64,000 bases of DNA from Halopseudomonas maritima (GTDB lineage: Bacteria > Pseudomonadota > Gammaproteobacteria > Pseudomonadales > Pseudomonadaceae), in assembly GCF_021545785.1 (NCBI RefSeq), contig NZ_CP079801.1:930001-994000 (forward strand). The letters are read 5' to 3'. The translations under genes were made by a program, and so were the position numbers. The notes below the pieces were generated by a model. It saw only the letters and a program-made list of their open reading frames with translations, did no database searches and was not told the DNA's origin. Each line of letters begins with the position of its first letter. The stretch's first letter is position 1. This document shows positions 10,911-20,265 of the stretch, piece after piece.

Positions 10911-12483
10911 GCGGGTCGACTCGCAGCGCCCCCGCATTCTGCGGCTGTACAACCTCTACCGGGTAATTCTGGGCTTCGGCCTGACACTGCTCACCAGCGC
11001 TGCGCTGCGCGAAGGCGTACTGTCGGTGAGCGATGCCAACGTGTACGCCAAGGCCAGCTGGATCTACCTGTTTATCAACGTGCTGATCGCCCTGTCGCTA
11101 CACCGTGGCCGCCGCGACCTGCACATGTTTGTTCTTGCGGTGCTGGATATCGGCCTGCTGGGCGTGATCTTTTACGCCGCGGGCGGGATTGGCAGCGGTT
11201 TCGGCAACCTGCTGATCATCCCGGTCGCCATTGGCAACGTACTACTGCACGGACGCATTGGCCTGTTGCTGCCTGCACTGGCCAGCCTGGTACTGATTTA
11301 CCTGACGTTTTTCCTTAGTCTGACCCATCCCTACAGCGGCCAGAGCTATCTGCAGGCAGGGGTACTGGGCGCCATCTACTTCGCGGTGGCCATGTTCGTG
11401 CAACGCGTCAGTCGTCGCTTGTACCTGTCTGAAGTGTTGGCCCGCGAGCAGGCCGCCAGCCTGGCCAGCATGGAGCAGCTCAACCAGTTGATCATCCAGC
11501 GCATGCGTACCGGCATCCTGGTGGTAGCCGACGATCATCGTATCGTCACCCGCAACGAGGCCTGCACGCAGATGCTGGGCGGCGAATTAAGCAGCGGCGC
11601 CAAGTTGGAGCACGCCTCCCCGGAGCTGGAGCAACGCTTGCGCCAGTGGCAGCGCAACCCTTCGGTCCGCGGTACTGCGTTCCACAGTCACAGTGGCGGC
11701 ACCGAACTGATGGCCAACTTCAAGCCACTGGGCGAAACCAGCAAGGGCAGCATCCTGATCTTTCTGGACGACAATACCCAGGTGGCACAGCAAGCCCAGC
11801 AGCTGAAACTCGCCTCGCTGGGGCGCCTGACGGCCAGCATTGCGCACGAGATTCGCAACCCGCTAGGTGCCATCAGCCACGCAGCGCAATTGTTGAACGA
11901 ATCCGACCTGCTTTCGCGTCAAGATCTGCGCCTGACCGAAATCATCCAGCAGCATTCACAACGTATGAACCGGGTGATCGAGACGGTGCTTGAGCTGTCC
12001 CGCAGGCGCCCCAGTGAGCCGCAACTGGTCGACCTGGCACTGTGGACTTCCGGCTTCCTGCAGGACTTTCGTGCTGCCCACCCGCTGACCGACAGCATCG
12101 ACTGCGAGATCGAGAAAGAAGGCATTCTCACCCGGATAGACCCCAATCAGTTGACCCAGGTGGTCAGCAACCTGTGTCAGAACGCGTTGCGCTACAGCGG
12201 CGAACCGGGCAGCGAACGTACCATCTACCTGCGCCTGTATCTGCATCCGGACACCCAGCTGCCAATCCTGGAGATCATTGACCGTGGGCCCGGCGTGCCC
12301 AGCGAGCATGTCGGCCATATCTTCGAGCCCTTCTACACCACCGAGAACAGCGGCACAGGCCTTGGCCTGTATATTTCCCGCGAGCTGTGCGAGAGCAATC
12401 AGGCGCGCCTGGAGTGCGACAGCGCACAACCACGGGGTTGCTGTATGCGCATCACCTTTGCTCACCCCAAACGGCTGGTATGA
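10888..12483 (+). CDS. pilS: Sensor histidine kinase PilS
   Basis: 531 residues. About six transmembrane helices (residues 20-180), a PAS-like linker (TGILVVADDHRIVTRNEAC), HisKA with the phospho-acceptor in ASIAHEIRNPLGAISHAAQL (His320 counting from the GTG), and HATPase_c boxes NLCQNALRYSG, DRGPGVP and GTGLGLYIS. PilS senses membrane pilin and signals to PilR to control pilA. The start is GTG at 10888 or ATG at 10891, both inside the end of the preceding gene. pilR follows after 37 bases. Confidence 0.96.
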   Translation: MMHTVIAERVDSQRPRILRLYNLYRVILGFGLTLLTSAALREGVLSVSDANVYAKASWIYLFINVLIALSLHRGRRDLHMFVLAVLDIGLLGVIFYAAGGIGSGFGNLLIIPVAIGNVLLHGRIGLLLPALASLVLIYLTFFLSLTHPYSGQSYLQAGVLGAIYFAVAMFVQRVSRRLYLSEVLAREQAASLASMEQLNQLIIQRMRTGILVVADDHRIVTRNEACTQMLGGELSSGAKLEHASPELEQRLRQWQRNPSVRGTAFHSHSGGTELMANFKPLGETSKGSILIFLDDNTQVAQQAQQLKLASLGRLTASIAHEIRNPLGAISHAAQLLNESDLLSRQDLRLTEIIQQHSQRMNRVIETVLELSRRRPSEPQLVDLALWTSGFLQDFRAAHPLTDSIDCEIEKEGILTRIDPNQLTQVVSNLCQNALRYSGEPGSERTIYLRLYLHPDTQLPILEIIDRGPGVPSEHVGHIFEPFYTTENSGTGLGLYISRELCESNQARLECDSAQPRGCCMRITFAHPKRLV

Positions 12484-12520
12484 TAGGCGCTCACGGACAG
12501 ACAGGAGACAGGCCCGGCCC

Positions 12521-13864
12521 ATGACCCAACCCACGGTGCTGATCATTGACGATGAACCGGACATCCTCGAGCTGCTTGAGCTGACGTTGGGGCGCATGGA
12601 CCTGGATACCCGCAGCGCCAGCAGCCTGTCACAGGCAATCGGTCTGCTGCAGGCCGAATCCTTCGCCCTCTGTCTGACCGATATGCGCCTGCCCGACGGC
12701 GACGGCATGGCGGTGGTTCGCCACATTCAGCAACACTGCCCCGCCACCCCGGTAGCGATGATCACCGCCTACGGCAGCCTGGACACCGCAATCAACGCCC
12801 TCAAGGCCGGCGCCTTCGACTTTCTCACCAAGCCGGTAGACCTTGGCCGCCTGCGCGAACTGGTGGCCGCCGCACTGAAACTCAATCAGCCCGCCAGCCC
12901 TAGCCAACCCTCGGACGAAGACCCGATTCTCGGCATCTCGCCGCCCATCGAGCGGCTGCGCCGGCAAATCGGCAAATTGGCGCGCAGCCAGGCACCGCTC
13001 TACATCAGCGGCGAATCCGGCAGCGGCAAGGAGCTGGTCGCCCGCCGTATTCATGCCCTCAGTCCGCGGGCCGAGCAACCCTTCGTGCCGGTCAACTGCG
13101 GCGCCATCCCCTCTGAGCTGATGGAGAGTGAGTTCTTCGGTCACCGCAAGGGCAGCTTTACCGGTGCGGTCGCCGACAAACCCGGCCTGTTTCAGGCGGC
13201 CAATCACGGCACCCTGTTTCTGGATGAGGTAGCCGACCTACCCATGGCCATGCAGGTAAAACTGCTGCGCGCCATTCAGGAAAAGGCTGTTCGGCCGCTT
13301 GGCAGCCAGCGCGAAGAAGCTATCGACGTGCGCCTGCTGTGCGCCACCCACAAGGATCTGGCCGCCGAGGTAGCGCAAGGGCGTTTTCGCCAGGACTTGT
13401 TTTACCGCATCAACGTCATCGAACTGCAGGTGCCGCCGCTACGCGAACGTCGGGAGGATTTGCCGCTGTTGATTCAGCGCATTCTGACGCGGCTGGCCGA
13501 GCGCAACGACATGCCGGCGCCACAGGTGACCAGCAGCGGCATGGAGCGACTGCAAAGCTATCGCTTTCCCGGCAACGTGCGCGAGCTGGAAAATGCCCTG
13601 GAGCGCGCCTTCACCCTGTGCGAAAACCAGCAGATCGACGCCAGCGACCTGTACCTGAGTCCCTGCACCAGCGGCCAGGGCGATGACAGCCAGGACCTCA
13701 GCCAGATTGACCACCTGGAGGACTACCTGGACAACATTGAACGTCAGGCCATAACCCAGGCGCTGGAAGAGACCCGTTGGAACAAGACCGCCGCAGCGAA
13801 ACGGCTCGGTCTGACCTTCCGCTCGCTGCGTTACCGCCTGAAAAAACTCGGACTGGACGAGTAG
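12521..13864 (+). CDS. pilR: Sigma-54-dependent response regulator PilR
   Basis: 447 residues from the ATG with AGGAGA upstream; the frame is open farther upstream but inside pilS. Receiver domain with IIDDEPD and phospho-Asp in CLTDMRLPDG. The AAA+ domain has Walker A GESGSGKEL and the sigma-54 contact loop GSFTGA (normal PilR variant). The C-terminal Fis-type helix-turn-helix includes NKTAAAKRLGLTFRSLRYRL. Activates pilA from a sigma-54 promoter; a matching promoter is seen upstream of pilA at 53625-53640. Converges on thiO with a 12-base gap. Confidence 0.96.
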   Translation: MTQPTVLIIDDEPDILELLELTLGRMDLDTRSASSLSQAIGLLQAESFALCLTDMRLPDGDGMAVVRHIQQHCPATPVAMITAYGSLDTAINALKAGAFDFLTKPVDLGRLRELVAAALKLNQPASPSQPSDEDPILGISPPIERLRRQIGKLARSQAPLYISGESGSGKELVARRIHALSPRAEQPFVPVNCGAIPSELMESEFFGHRKGSFTGAVADKPGLFQAANHGTLFLDEVADLPMAMQVKLLRAIQEKAVRPLGSQREEAIDVRLLCATHKDLAAEVAQGRFRQDLFYRINVIELQVPPLRERREDLPLLIQRILTRLAERNDMPAPQVTSSGMERLQSYRFPGNVRELENALERAFTLCENQQIDASDLYLSPCTSGQGDDSQDLSQIDHLEDYLDNIERQAITQALEETRWNKTAAAKRLGLTFRSLRYRLKKLGLDE

Positions 13865-13876
13865 AGTCCGCGCCCC

Positions 13877-14971
13877 CTAGCTCAAGCGCTCATCCGGCAA
13901 GTAAGGCGCCGGATCGATGGCGGGCGCCCGCCCCAGCATCAAGTCAGCCAGCAGACGGCAGGAGGCTGGCGCCAGTACCAGCCCATTGCGGTAGTGCCCC
14001 AGATTTAGCCACAACCCAGGACGTGCACTGAGCGCTCCGATGTAGGGCACACCATCCGGCGAGCCCGGTCGCAGCCCGGCCCATTGCGCCACTGGCGCCT
14101 GATCGGCCAAATCAGGCAGCAGCGCTTCAGCACTGGCGCGCAAGGAGGCGAGAGCCTGCTCGGTGGTAGCCTTATCGTAGCCAGCATGCTCCAGGGTGCT
14201 GCCAATCAGAATGTGCCCGTCGCGGCGCGGTATCGCGTAGCGTCCCTGAGCCATGACAATGGACGGCAACCAGCCAGGTGCCATCCGGTACAGCAGCATC
14301 TGCCCCTTAACCGGCTCAACCGGCAGCGCCAGCCCCTCAGCGGCCAGCCAGTCGCCCCCCCAGGCACCGGCGCACAGCACCACCGCATCGCCCGCTACCA
14401 CCCCAGTTGCAGTGCGCACGCCTACCACTCGCTCACCGTCATACTGCAGGCCCTGAGCTACGCAGTGCTCCTGCAGGGCAAAGCCGGGGAATTGCAGCAA
14501 GCGGGCGCGCAAAGCCTTCATCAAGCGGGGGTTGCGTACATTCGCCAGATCAGCCTGCCACAGCGCGCCGGCAAAGCCGGGGGCCAACTGCGGCACCTGT
14601 TGATAAACAAAACCGTCGTCAACCTGTTGCAACGGCTTGTCCTGCCGGGCCGCCCACTGCAGCGCCTGGTCCTGTTCATCCAGGTCAAGCCACAGCAGGC
14701 CGCAGGGGTGCACTTCAGGATCAATACCGGTATCGGCGAGCAGTTGGGCCGCCAGCGAGCCGTAGTAGCCTTGCGACCACTCAGCCAGGGCGCTAATGGG
14801 CTGACTGTAGCGCCAGGGATACAGCGGCGAAACGATACCGCCGCCGGCCCACGAGGCTTCCTGCCCCAACTCACCGCGCTCCAGCAGGGTGACTCGACAG
14901 CCGGCCTGCAATAACTCCAGCGCGCTGAGACACCCCATAACACCACCGCCCACTACTACTACATCCTGCAT
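13877..14971 (-). CDS. thiO: FAD-dependent glycine oxidase ThiO
   Basis: 364-residue DAO-family flavoenzyme. The dinucleotide-binding motif is VVVVGGGVMGCLSALELLQ at residues 4-22, followed by SWAGGGIVSPLYPWRY, and the C-terminal substrate/FAD region includes LNLGHYRNGLVLAP. It oxidises glycine to iminoglycine for the thiazole half of thiamine. Lying next to pilR is the pseudomonad arrangement. No other thiamine gene is adjacent, though the nudix protein at 58534 has a ThiE-like tail. Confidence 0.93.
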   Translation of the reverse strand: MQDVVVVGGGVMGCLSALELLQAGCRVTLLERGELGQEASWAGGGIVSPLYPWRYSQPISALAEWSQGYYGSLAAQLLADTGIDPEVHPCGLLWLDLDEQDQALQWAARQDKPLQQVDDGFVYQQVPQLAPGFAGALWQADLANVRNPRLMKALRARLLQFPGFALQEHCVAQGLQYDGERVVGVRTATGVVAGDAVVLCAGAWGGDWLAAEGLALPVEPVKGQMLLYRMAPGWLPSIVMAQGRYAIPRRDGHILIGSTLEHAGYDKATTEQALASLRASAEALLPDLADQAPVAQWAGLRPGSPDGVPYIGALSARPGLWLNLGHYRNGLVLAPASCRLLADLMLGRAPAIDPAPYLPDERLS

Positions 14972-15414
14972 TCACCGCCCCCTTGTGCCGCCCACCTGTG
15001 AGCCGCGTTTTGCGCTGCCCTAGAAAATCAAACTATCCCATCTGGCCGCCATTGCGACCAAAGTTGGCCTAGACGCACGGCCAATCACCGCAAAGCCTGC
15101 ACACTGCGCCTGTCACCCGCTCAGAGAAACCGGTATGATACGCCTTCTCTGAACTACTCCAATGGCCGATCACAATCCGCCCATTGAGCCCTGGCCGGCA
15201 ATTCCACACGAAGCGCCACCCGTTCCATCATCAGCCAACACTGATAACTCATGCCTGGGCGTTCGGAGCAGACAGCACACACTGCTTGACGTGCTTTCGG
15301 CGCAGCCACAAGCAACAGCCGAAGACAAGCCCGTTTGCTAGCCGCCCCGACATTGGCCGACCTGATCACTGGAGAGCTCAAACCCCTTTTTTTTTGCAAA
15401 GAGGCGACAGGTAA
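14972..15414. other. 443-base intergenic region upstream of mqo
   Basis: Divergent promoters for thiO and mqo must lie here, but I see no confident consensus. It contains a T9 tract near 15388 and the mqo ribosome-binding site. One small frame, ATG 15162 to TAG 15341 (59 codons, MADHNPPIEPWPAIPHEAPP at its N-terminus), has no good Shine-Dalgarno sequence and I do not call it a gene. Confidence 0.4.
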
Positions 15415-16896
15415 ATGACGGCAACGAACGTGGATGTATTGCTGGTCGGTGGTGGTGTCATGAGCGCCACCCTGGGCATGTTGCTCAAACAGCTGGACCC
15501 GGCCCTGACCATTACCCTGGTCGAACGCCTGGATCACGTAGCCCATGAAAGCACCGACGGCTGGAACAACGCAGGCACCGGACACGCCGGCTACTGCGAG
15601 CTCAACTACACCCCCGAAGATCAGAATGGCAATGTCACCATTGAGCGCGCACTGGCGATCAATGCCTCCTTTGAAGTAACCCTGCAGTTCTGGAGCTACC
15701 TGGTAGAACAGGGCATCATCCAGAATCCGTCCGACTTCATCAATGCCACTGCCCATCAGAGCTTTGTCTGGGGCGAGAAGGACGTTGCCTTCCTGCGCAA
15801 GCGGCACGAGCTGCTGAGCAATCACCACCTGTTTGCCGAGATGCAGTTCAGCGAGTCAGCCGAGCAACTGCGCGAGTGGATGCCGCTGATCATGTCCAGC
15901 CGCGACACCAGCCAGCCCTTCGCCGCCACCCGCGTGGAGCACGGCTCGGATGTTGACTTCGGCTCACTCACCCGCCGCATGGTCGCCCATCTGCAGCAGC
16001 AGGACGGCTTCGAGCTGCGCCTCAGCCACTCGGTGAAATCCCTGCGCAAGAGCAAGCGCGGCCACTGGCGCGTGGTGATCGAGGACGAAAAGAGCGGCAA
16101 AGAGCTCGACATCAACGCCAAGTTTGTCTTCCTTGGTGCCGGCGGCGGCTCACTGCCGCTGCTGCAAAAGTCCAACATCGACGAAAGCCAGGGCTACGGC
16201 GGCTTCCCGGTTAGCGGCCAATGGCTGGTCTGCCAGGACCCAGAAGTAGTCAAGCGCCACAGCTCCAAGGTCTACGGCAAGGCCCCCGTCGGTGCTCCGC
16301 CGATGTCGGTTCCGCACCTGGACACCCGCATCATCAACGGCAAACCAGCCCTGCTGTTTGGTCCGTTCGCCGGCTTCACCACCAAGTTCCTCAAGAAGGG
16401 CTCGGTGTTTGACCTGTTCTCTTCGGTCAAGTCCTATAACGTGGCGCCGATGATGGCCGTAGGCCGCGACAACATGGACCTGACCAAGTACCTGATTGCC
16501 GAATCATTCCAGTCGCACAAGGACCGGGTCGACTCACTGCGCAACTTCTTCCCCGATGCCCAGGAGAAGAACTGGAAACTGCAGAATGCCGGCATGCGCG
16601 TACAGATCATCAAGAAGGATGCCAAGGGTCACGGTAAGCTGGAGTTTGGCACCGAGATTGTCGCAGCCAAAGACGGCTCCCTGGCCGCCCTGCTGGGCGC
16701 CTCTCCGGGCGCATCGACCGCCGTGCAGGCGATGATCGACGTGCTGGAGCGCTGCTTCAAGGACCGCATCGCCAGCCCCGAGTGGCAGGCCCGCATGCGC
16801 GAGCTGGTCCCGTCTTACGGTCAGTCTCTGGTCAATGACGGCGCCCTGCTCAAGCAGGTGCGCGAGCGCACCCTGAGCACCCTCAAGCTGCGCTGA
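15415..16896 (+). CDS. mqo: Malate:quinone oxidoreductase
   Basis: 493 residues, usual length. FAD motif LLVGGGVMSATLGMLLKQL (about residues 8-26) and the family signature ESTDGWNNAGTGHAGYCELN, with NPSDFINATAHQSFVWGEKD further on. A peripheral membrane flavoenzyme that oxidises malate to oxaloacetate and passes electrons to quinone. GAGGCGACAGG precedes the ATG. A convergent hairpin separates it from the M48 protease gene. Confidence 0.97.
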   Translation: MTATNVDVLLVGGGVMSATLGMLLKQLDPALTITLVERLDHVAHESTDGWNNAGTGHAGYCELNYTPEDQNGNVTIERALAINASFEVTLQFWSYLVEQGIIQNPSDFINATAHQSFVWGEKDVAFLRKRHELLSNHHLFAEMQFSESAEQLREWMPLIMSSRDTSQPFAATRVEHGSDVDFGSLTRRMVAHLQQQDGFELRLSHSVKSLRKSKRGHWRVVIEDEKSGKELDINAKFVFLGAGGGSLPLLQKSNIDESQGYGGFPVSGQWLVCQDPEVVKRHSSKVYGKAPVGAPPMSVPHLDTRIINGKPALLFGPFAGFTTKFLKKGSVFDLFSSVKSYNVAPMMAVGRDNMDLTKYLIAESFQSHKDRVDSLRNFFPDAQEKNWKLQNAGMRVQIIKKDAKGHGKLEFGTEIVAAKDGSLAALLGASPGASTAVQAMIDVLERCFKDRIASPEWQARMRELVPSYGQSLVNDGALLKQVRERTLSTLKLR

Positions 16897-16904
16897 GGCA
16901 AGGT

Positions 16905-16950
16905 GCTGAGAGGGGTTGCCGGCGCGTTGCCAGTGCAGCCCCTACTCAGC
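16905..16950. terminator. Hairpin between convergent mqo and M48 genes
   Basis: GCTGAG plus GGGGTTGC on the left pair with GCAGCCCC plus CTCAGC on the right, with small bulges and a loop of about 15 bases. It overlaps the M48 stop codon and has no long T-run, so factor-independent termination is only likely. Confidence 0.45.
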
Positions 16951-17997
16951 CTCTTTAAAGCGCTCTACCCTCTCCGGCGTTGGCGGGTGAGTAGACAGAA
17001 AACGGCTCACCGTGCCTCCTTCATCACCCTCTTGCGGCGGATCCAACCGCTGCATGATGTCGACAAAACGCGACGGCGCAATATGCCGGGCGCGCAGCAT
17101 CTCCAGCGCAAAGTCGTCTGCCTCCTCCTCCATGTCGCGCCGATAGGCCAGCGTCGCCAGCAGGGCAGGCACGCCGCTGACCAAGTCGGAAGCGGCGGAA
17201 ATATCGCCGGTCATCGACGCCATCACAAATACCAACAGCGACCCCTGCACCAGGTTGCGCATGCCGTGACGGTGTACCGCATGCCCTGCCTCATGGGCCA
17301 GCACCGCCACCAACTCGTCATCGTGCCGAGCCAGGCTGACCATTGCATCGGTAAACACCAGGTGCCCACCCGGCAGCGCAAAAGCGTTGGCCCCCAGCGC
17401 CGGCGCCGAGCGAAAGTGCACCTTGAGCGAGCGCTCCGGGTACTGTTTGGTCAGCCACTGCAGGCTTGGCTGCATATGCGCCAGCAACGCCTGTTGCCGC
17501 GCCTCATCGAGCTGGCTGGGCTCGGCCCAGGTGCGATCTATAGCCTTCAGGGCCTCACTACCGGCCAGCTCCTCCAGCGATTCGGGCAGGGCTCGTGCAA
17601 CCTGATCCGCGGCCCACGGCACGCCCCAGATCACACCACCCACCATCAGCGCCAGGGTCAGCAGCAACGACACTACAATCAGTCGCGGACTGACCTCCAA
17701 CCGATGCAACCACAGCGTACCGGAGGTGGTTGCCCGCAACCCGCGCACCAGTCGCTGCACTCCGGCTACATCGTTAGACTCCAGCACGGCCGCCTCGCCC
17801 AGGTGCAGATAGCAGCCAGCGCTGCCAACCTGCATGCCCAGACGCACCTCAGACGGCACAAACCGCAGCACCTGGCCGTCGGCCAGGCCAAGGTTCAGCT
17901 GTCCGTCGTCGACCCAGGCTTCGGCGGCGCGAGCCTGACTTGAGTGGCCATCGAAGTAACGTCCAGCGACCGGCTCAGCCGAATCCGAAGCCGACAT
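16942..17997 (-). CDS. M48-family membrane metalloprotease with N-terminal beta domain
   Basis: About 351 residues from the ATG preceded by GGGAG (MSASDSAEPV); a start three codons earlier is possible. Residues 1-95 are a soluble domain typical of these pseudomonad M48 proteins (VDDGQLNLGLADGQVLRF). A transmembrane helix follows (LIVVSLLLTLALMVGGVIWG), then the gluzincin domain with HEAGHAVHRHG and a downstream glutamate in DMEEEADDFALEML. Zinc peptidase, probably active in the periplasm. It overlaps the end of the DUF898 gene by 23 bases, so the two are surely one operon and may cooperate. Confidence 0.88.
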   Translation of the reverse strand: MSASDSAEPVAGRYFDGHSSQARAAEAWVDDGQLNLGLADGQVLRFVPSEVRLGMQVGSAGCYLHLGEAAVLESNDVAGVQRLVRGLRATTSGTLWLHRLEVSPRLIVVSLLLTLALMVGGVIWGVPWAADQVARALPESLEELAGSEALKAIDRTWAEPSQLDEARQQALLAHMQPSLQWLTKQYPERSLKVHFRSAPALGANAFALPGGHLVFTDAMVSLARHDDELVAVLAHEAGHAVHRHGMRNLVQGSLLVFVMASMTGDISAASDLVSGVPALLATLAYRRDMEEEADDFALEMLRARHIAPSRFVDIMQRLDPPQEGDEGGTVSRFLSTHPPTPERVERFKEAE

Positions 17998-19273
17998 CAA
18001 AGGCATCTCCCAGCTCCATGCCAACCGCACCGGCGTGCTGCGCCTCGCCGGCGATAAAGCCGTCCAGATCACCCGCCACTTCCATCTCGGTACAGGAGGC
18101 GCGATAGGTTGCCATGCGCACCTTGGCCCAAGGCGTGAAGAACCCCATGGTCAGCAGGATCAACAGGGAGTTGGTGAAGAAGATCCAGAGCAGGCGGCGC
18201 TTGCCCAGGTTTGAGACAAAGCCGTGCTGCTCAAGCTTCACGCCGTTGATCACCAGGTTGGTCAGGCCCGCCATCACGTAGCCAAACAGCACCAGATAAG
18301 CGGCAAAAACAAATACCGCCATCAACGGCTGATAGACCACTGAGAGCAGCCCGCCAAGCAGCAGTGTCGCGACAAACATGCCAAGCATCTTGAGGAAAAA
18401 CACATACACCTCGCCTACGCTCAGGTTCAGTGCGAACGCACTGCGCCCGTAGCGGGCGTTGCCGGTCAGAAACTGGTGCCAGCGCTGTACCGCAAACGGC
18501 ACCATCAAGCCCAGCGTCAACAGGGCTAACAACGGCCACAGGTACACCACCTGCACCGCTTGCCAGTAGCGGCCGGTGAAATCGAAACGGATGTTGCGAT
18601 AGGCGCTGTTGATAGCGTGAAACTTGAGCGAGCGGACGATGATCCAGGGCACCAGCGGGATAAAGAGCACCAGCAGCGCCATGGCGGCAATCGGAAAAAA
18701 ATTGGAAGCGATGGTCCAGACAATAAAGGCTGCGACGGCCACCAGCCGACCACGGAAGATCACCCAAGGGTCTGCCAGATACTGGAAACTCTGCTGCTCC
18801 AGCAGCGTGTGACCGTAGAAGTACTGCAAATTACGCACCTTGGCCCAGGGCGCGTAAAAGCCCAGGGTCACCACCATCAACAGGATGTTGACGATCCAGA
18901 TGCCGAAGTACTCGCTGCCGTTGCCAGTAAAGGCAAACGGCGCCATACGCCGCTGGGGCAGCTCACCGGGTGCCGGCCGGGGCGCAGTGCCGACAGGCGG
19001 CACCGCTGCGCCGCCCTGCGGGACGGTCTCAGCCTGGACGGCAGCACCTTCCGGTACCACTTCGGTGAGCAAGCCTGCCTCACGCAGGCGCTGCTGATAT
19101 CGCATGGCCATGGTTTCGGAGAGGCCAGACTTGATGATCACCGGTGTGCCGCTGAGCAGGCGATCCACTTGGCGGCTACCAAAACCCAGGCGCAGCAGGT
19201 TCTCGCGCAACTGTTGCTCGCCCAGCGCGCCATCGCGCTCGCCCTTGCAGCTCACCTTGAATGTATCGTGCAT
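17975..19273 (-). CDS. DUF898 (YjgN-family) integral membrane protein with N-terminal helical domain
   Basis: 432 residues. The N-terminal ~75 residues are soluble and helical (LLRLGFGSRQVDRLLSGTPV, then SGLSETMAMRYQQRLREAGL), resembling a small adaptor domain found in other pseudomonad proteins. A Pro/Ala-rich linker follows, then the DUF898 membrane domain with its paired signature FYAPWAKVRNLQYFYGHT and FFTPWAKVRMATY and about eight membrane spans. The function of YjgN proteins is unknown. Overlap with the M48 protease gene suggests a protease/membrane-partner pair. Confidence 0.85.
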   Translation of the reverse strand: MHDTFKVSCKGERDGALGEQQLRENLLRLGFGSRQVDRLLSGTPVIIKSGLSETMAMRYQQRLREAGLLTEVVPEGAAVQAETVPQGGAAVPPVGTAPRPAPGELPQRRMAPFAFTGNGSEYFGIWIVNILLMVVTLGFYAPWAKVRNLQYFYGHTLLEQQSFQYLADPWVIFRGRLVAVAAFIVWTIASNFFPIAAMALLVLFIPLVPWIIVRSLKFHAINSAYRNIRFDFTGRYWQAVQVVYLWPLLALLTLGLMVPFAVQRWHQFLTGNARYGRSAFALNLSVGEVYVFFLKMLGMFVATLLLGGLLSVVYQPLMAVFVFAAYLVLFGYVMAGLTNLVINGVKLEQHGFVSNLGKRRLLWIFFTNSLLILLTMGFFTPWAKVRMATYRASCTEMEVAGDLDGFIAGEAQHAGAVGMELGDAFDVGFGFG

Positions 19274-19391
19274 AACTGACCTTCCGTTGCCGTCTTGGAT
19301 GCTGTCCTAGCCAATGGCATAGTGCCAGACAGGTACGCCATTCAAGCAAGCACACCAATCCGGCGCAAGCGCCCAAAGGTGGATATGTGCG

Positions 19392-20126
19392 CTATTGCCG
19401 AGTCACGTCCATCACCACGCCCTCGCGCACCAGCGATTCAAACGCCTGATCCAGGCGGTTCATCAGCGCCTGAGCCTGCGCATGCTGCCGTGAGACGAAC
19501 AACCGCATCGGCGGCTCATCGACCACAATATGCGGTGGCGCGTCGATACCCAGTGACGCCGAAGCCGAAGCAACCTGGCCCCGATAATCCAGCAAATAAT
19601 CCCCGCGCCCACGCAGCAACATACGAATGGCACCAGCGTGCGAGCTGCTGGAGCGCGTCTGCAGGGCCAGTCGCGCATCTTGCAGGGTGCGCGACACCGG
19701 CAGGCTGTAGCTGTAGTTGGTGATCAGGATCAGGGTGCGGCCCGGCAAACTGTCAGGCCAGGTGGGCGCTGGCTCGCCCGGACGGTAATACAGGTTGATA
19801 GGCACCACCCCAAAACTGGCATGGCTTTGCAGGGTGTAGGCTTCCAGCCCGACCTGATTGTTCAGGCCCAGCCAAAGATCCAGCTCACCGGACATCAGCC
19901 CCCGACGTACCCGCGCCACCGGCAACAAGCGCACTTCGTAGGAATAACCGGCGTGCTCCAGCAAGCGCGCCATTACCTGCACCGCGGGGCCGATCGCGCG
20001 CCCCTCGGCATCGTATTCGGCGTACTCGGGATAAGGCAGCATGGCCAGACGCAGAGGGGCCGATTGCGCCTGGGCCAATGGCTGCCAGAACAAGCCAAAC
20101 AGGCAGATGATTGCCAGGTACTTCAT
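19392..20126 (-). CDS. Periplasmic substrate-binding protein of the SBP_bac_3 type
   Basis: 244 residues from MKYLAIICLFGLF, a signal peptide ending AQAQS; an upstream ATG would add eight polar residues and spoil it. The mature part looks like a family-3 solute-binding domain (LRLAMLPYPEYAEYDAEGRA, then GELDLWLGLNNQ and GVPIN-like region). No permease or ATPase gene is adjacent, so it may be an orphan binding or sensor protein as is common in pseudomonads. Ligand unknown. Confidence 0.78.
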   Translation of the reverse strand: MKYLAIICLFGLFWQPLAQAQSAPLRLAMLPYPEYAEYDAEGRAIGPAVQVMARLLEHAGYSYEVRLLPVARVRRGLMSGELDLWLGLNNQVGLEAYTLQSHASFGVVPINLYYRPGEPAPTWPDSLPGRTLILITNYSYSLPVSRTLQDARLALQTRSSSSHAGAIRMLLRGRGDYLLDYRGQVASASASLGIDAPPHIVVDEPPMRLFVSRQHAQAQALMNRLDQAFESLVREGVVMDVTRQ

Positions 20127-20216
20127 GGCGGTTCTCTTGTTATCGTGCAAACCTCAAGGGGCGCCAAAAAAGCGCGCTACCCCAAAAGCATAGCGCCAAA
20201 TGGCCATCAGCGAGGC

Positions 20217-20247
20217 AAAAAAAACCCACGACCGACGTCGTGGGTTT
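20217..20247 (-). terminator. Rho-independent terminator of glyA
   Basis: AACCCACGAC (20223-20232) pairs with GTCGTGGGTT (20237-20246) and, read on the minus strand, is followed by eight T residues. It begins about 20 bases after the glyA stop. Confidence 0.92.
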
Positions 20248-20265
20248 GGTCAGAAGCGCTCCGGA

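Noticed and set aside
15162..15341. 59-codon open frame upstream of mqo
   Set aside because: No Shine-Dalgarno sequence, Pro-rich and unlike known small proteins; more likely leader sequence.
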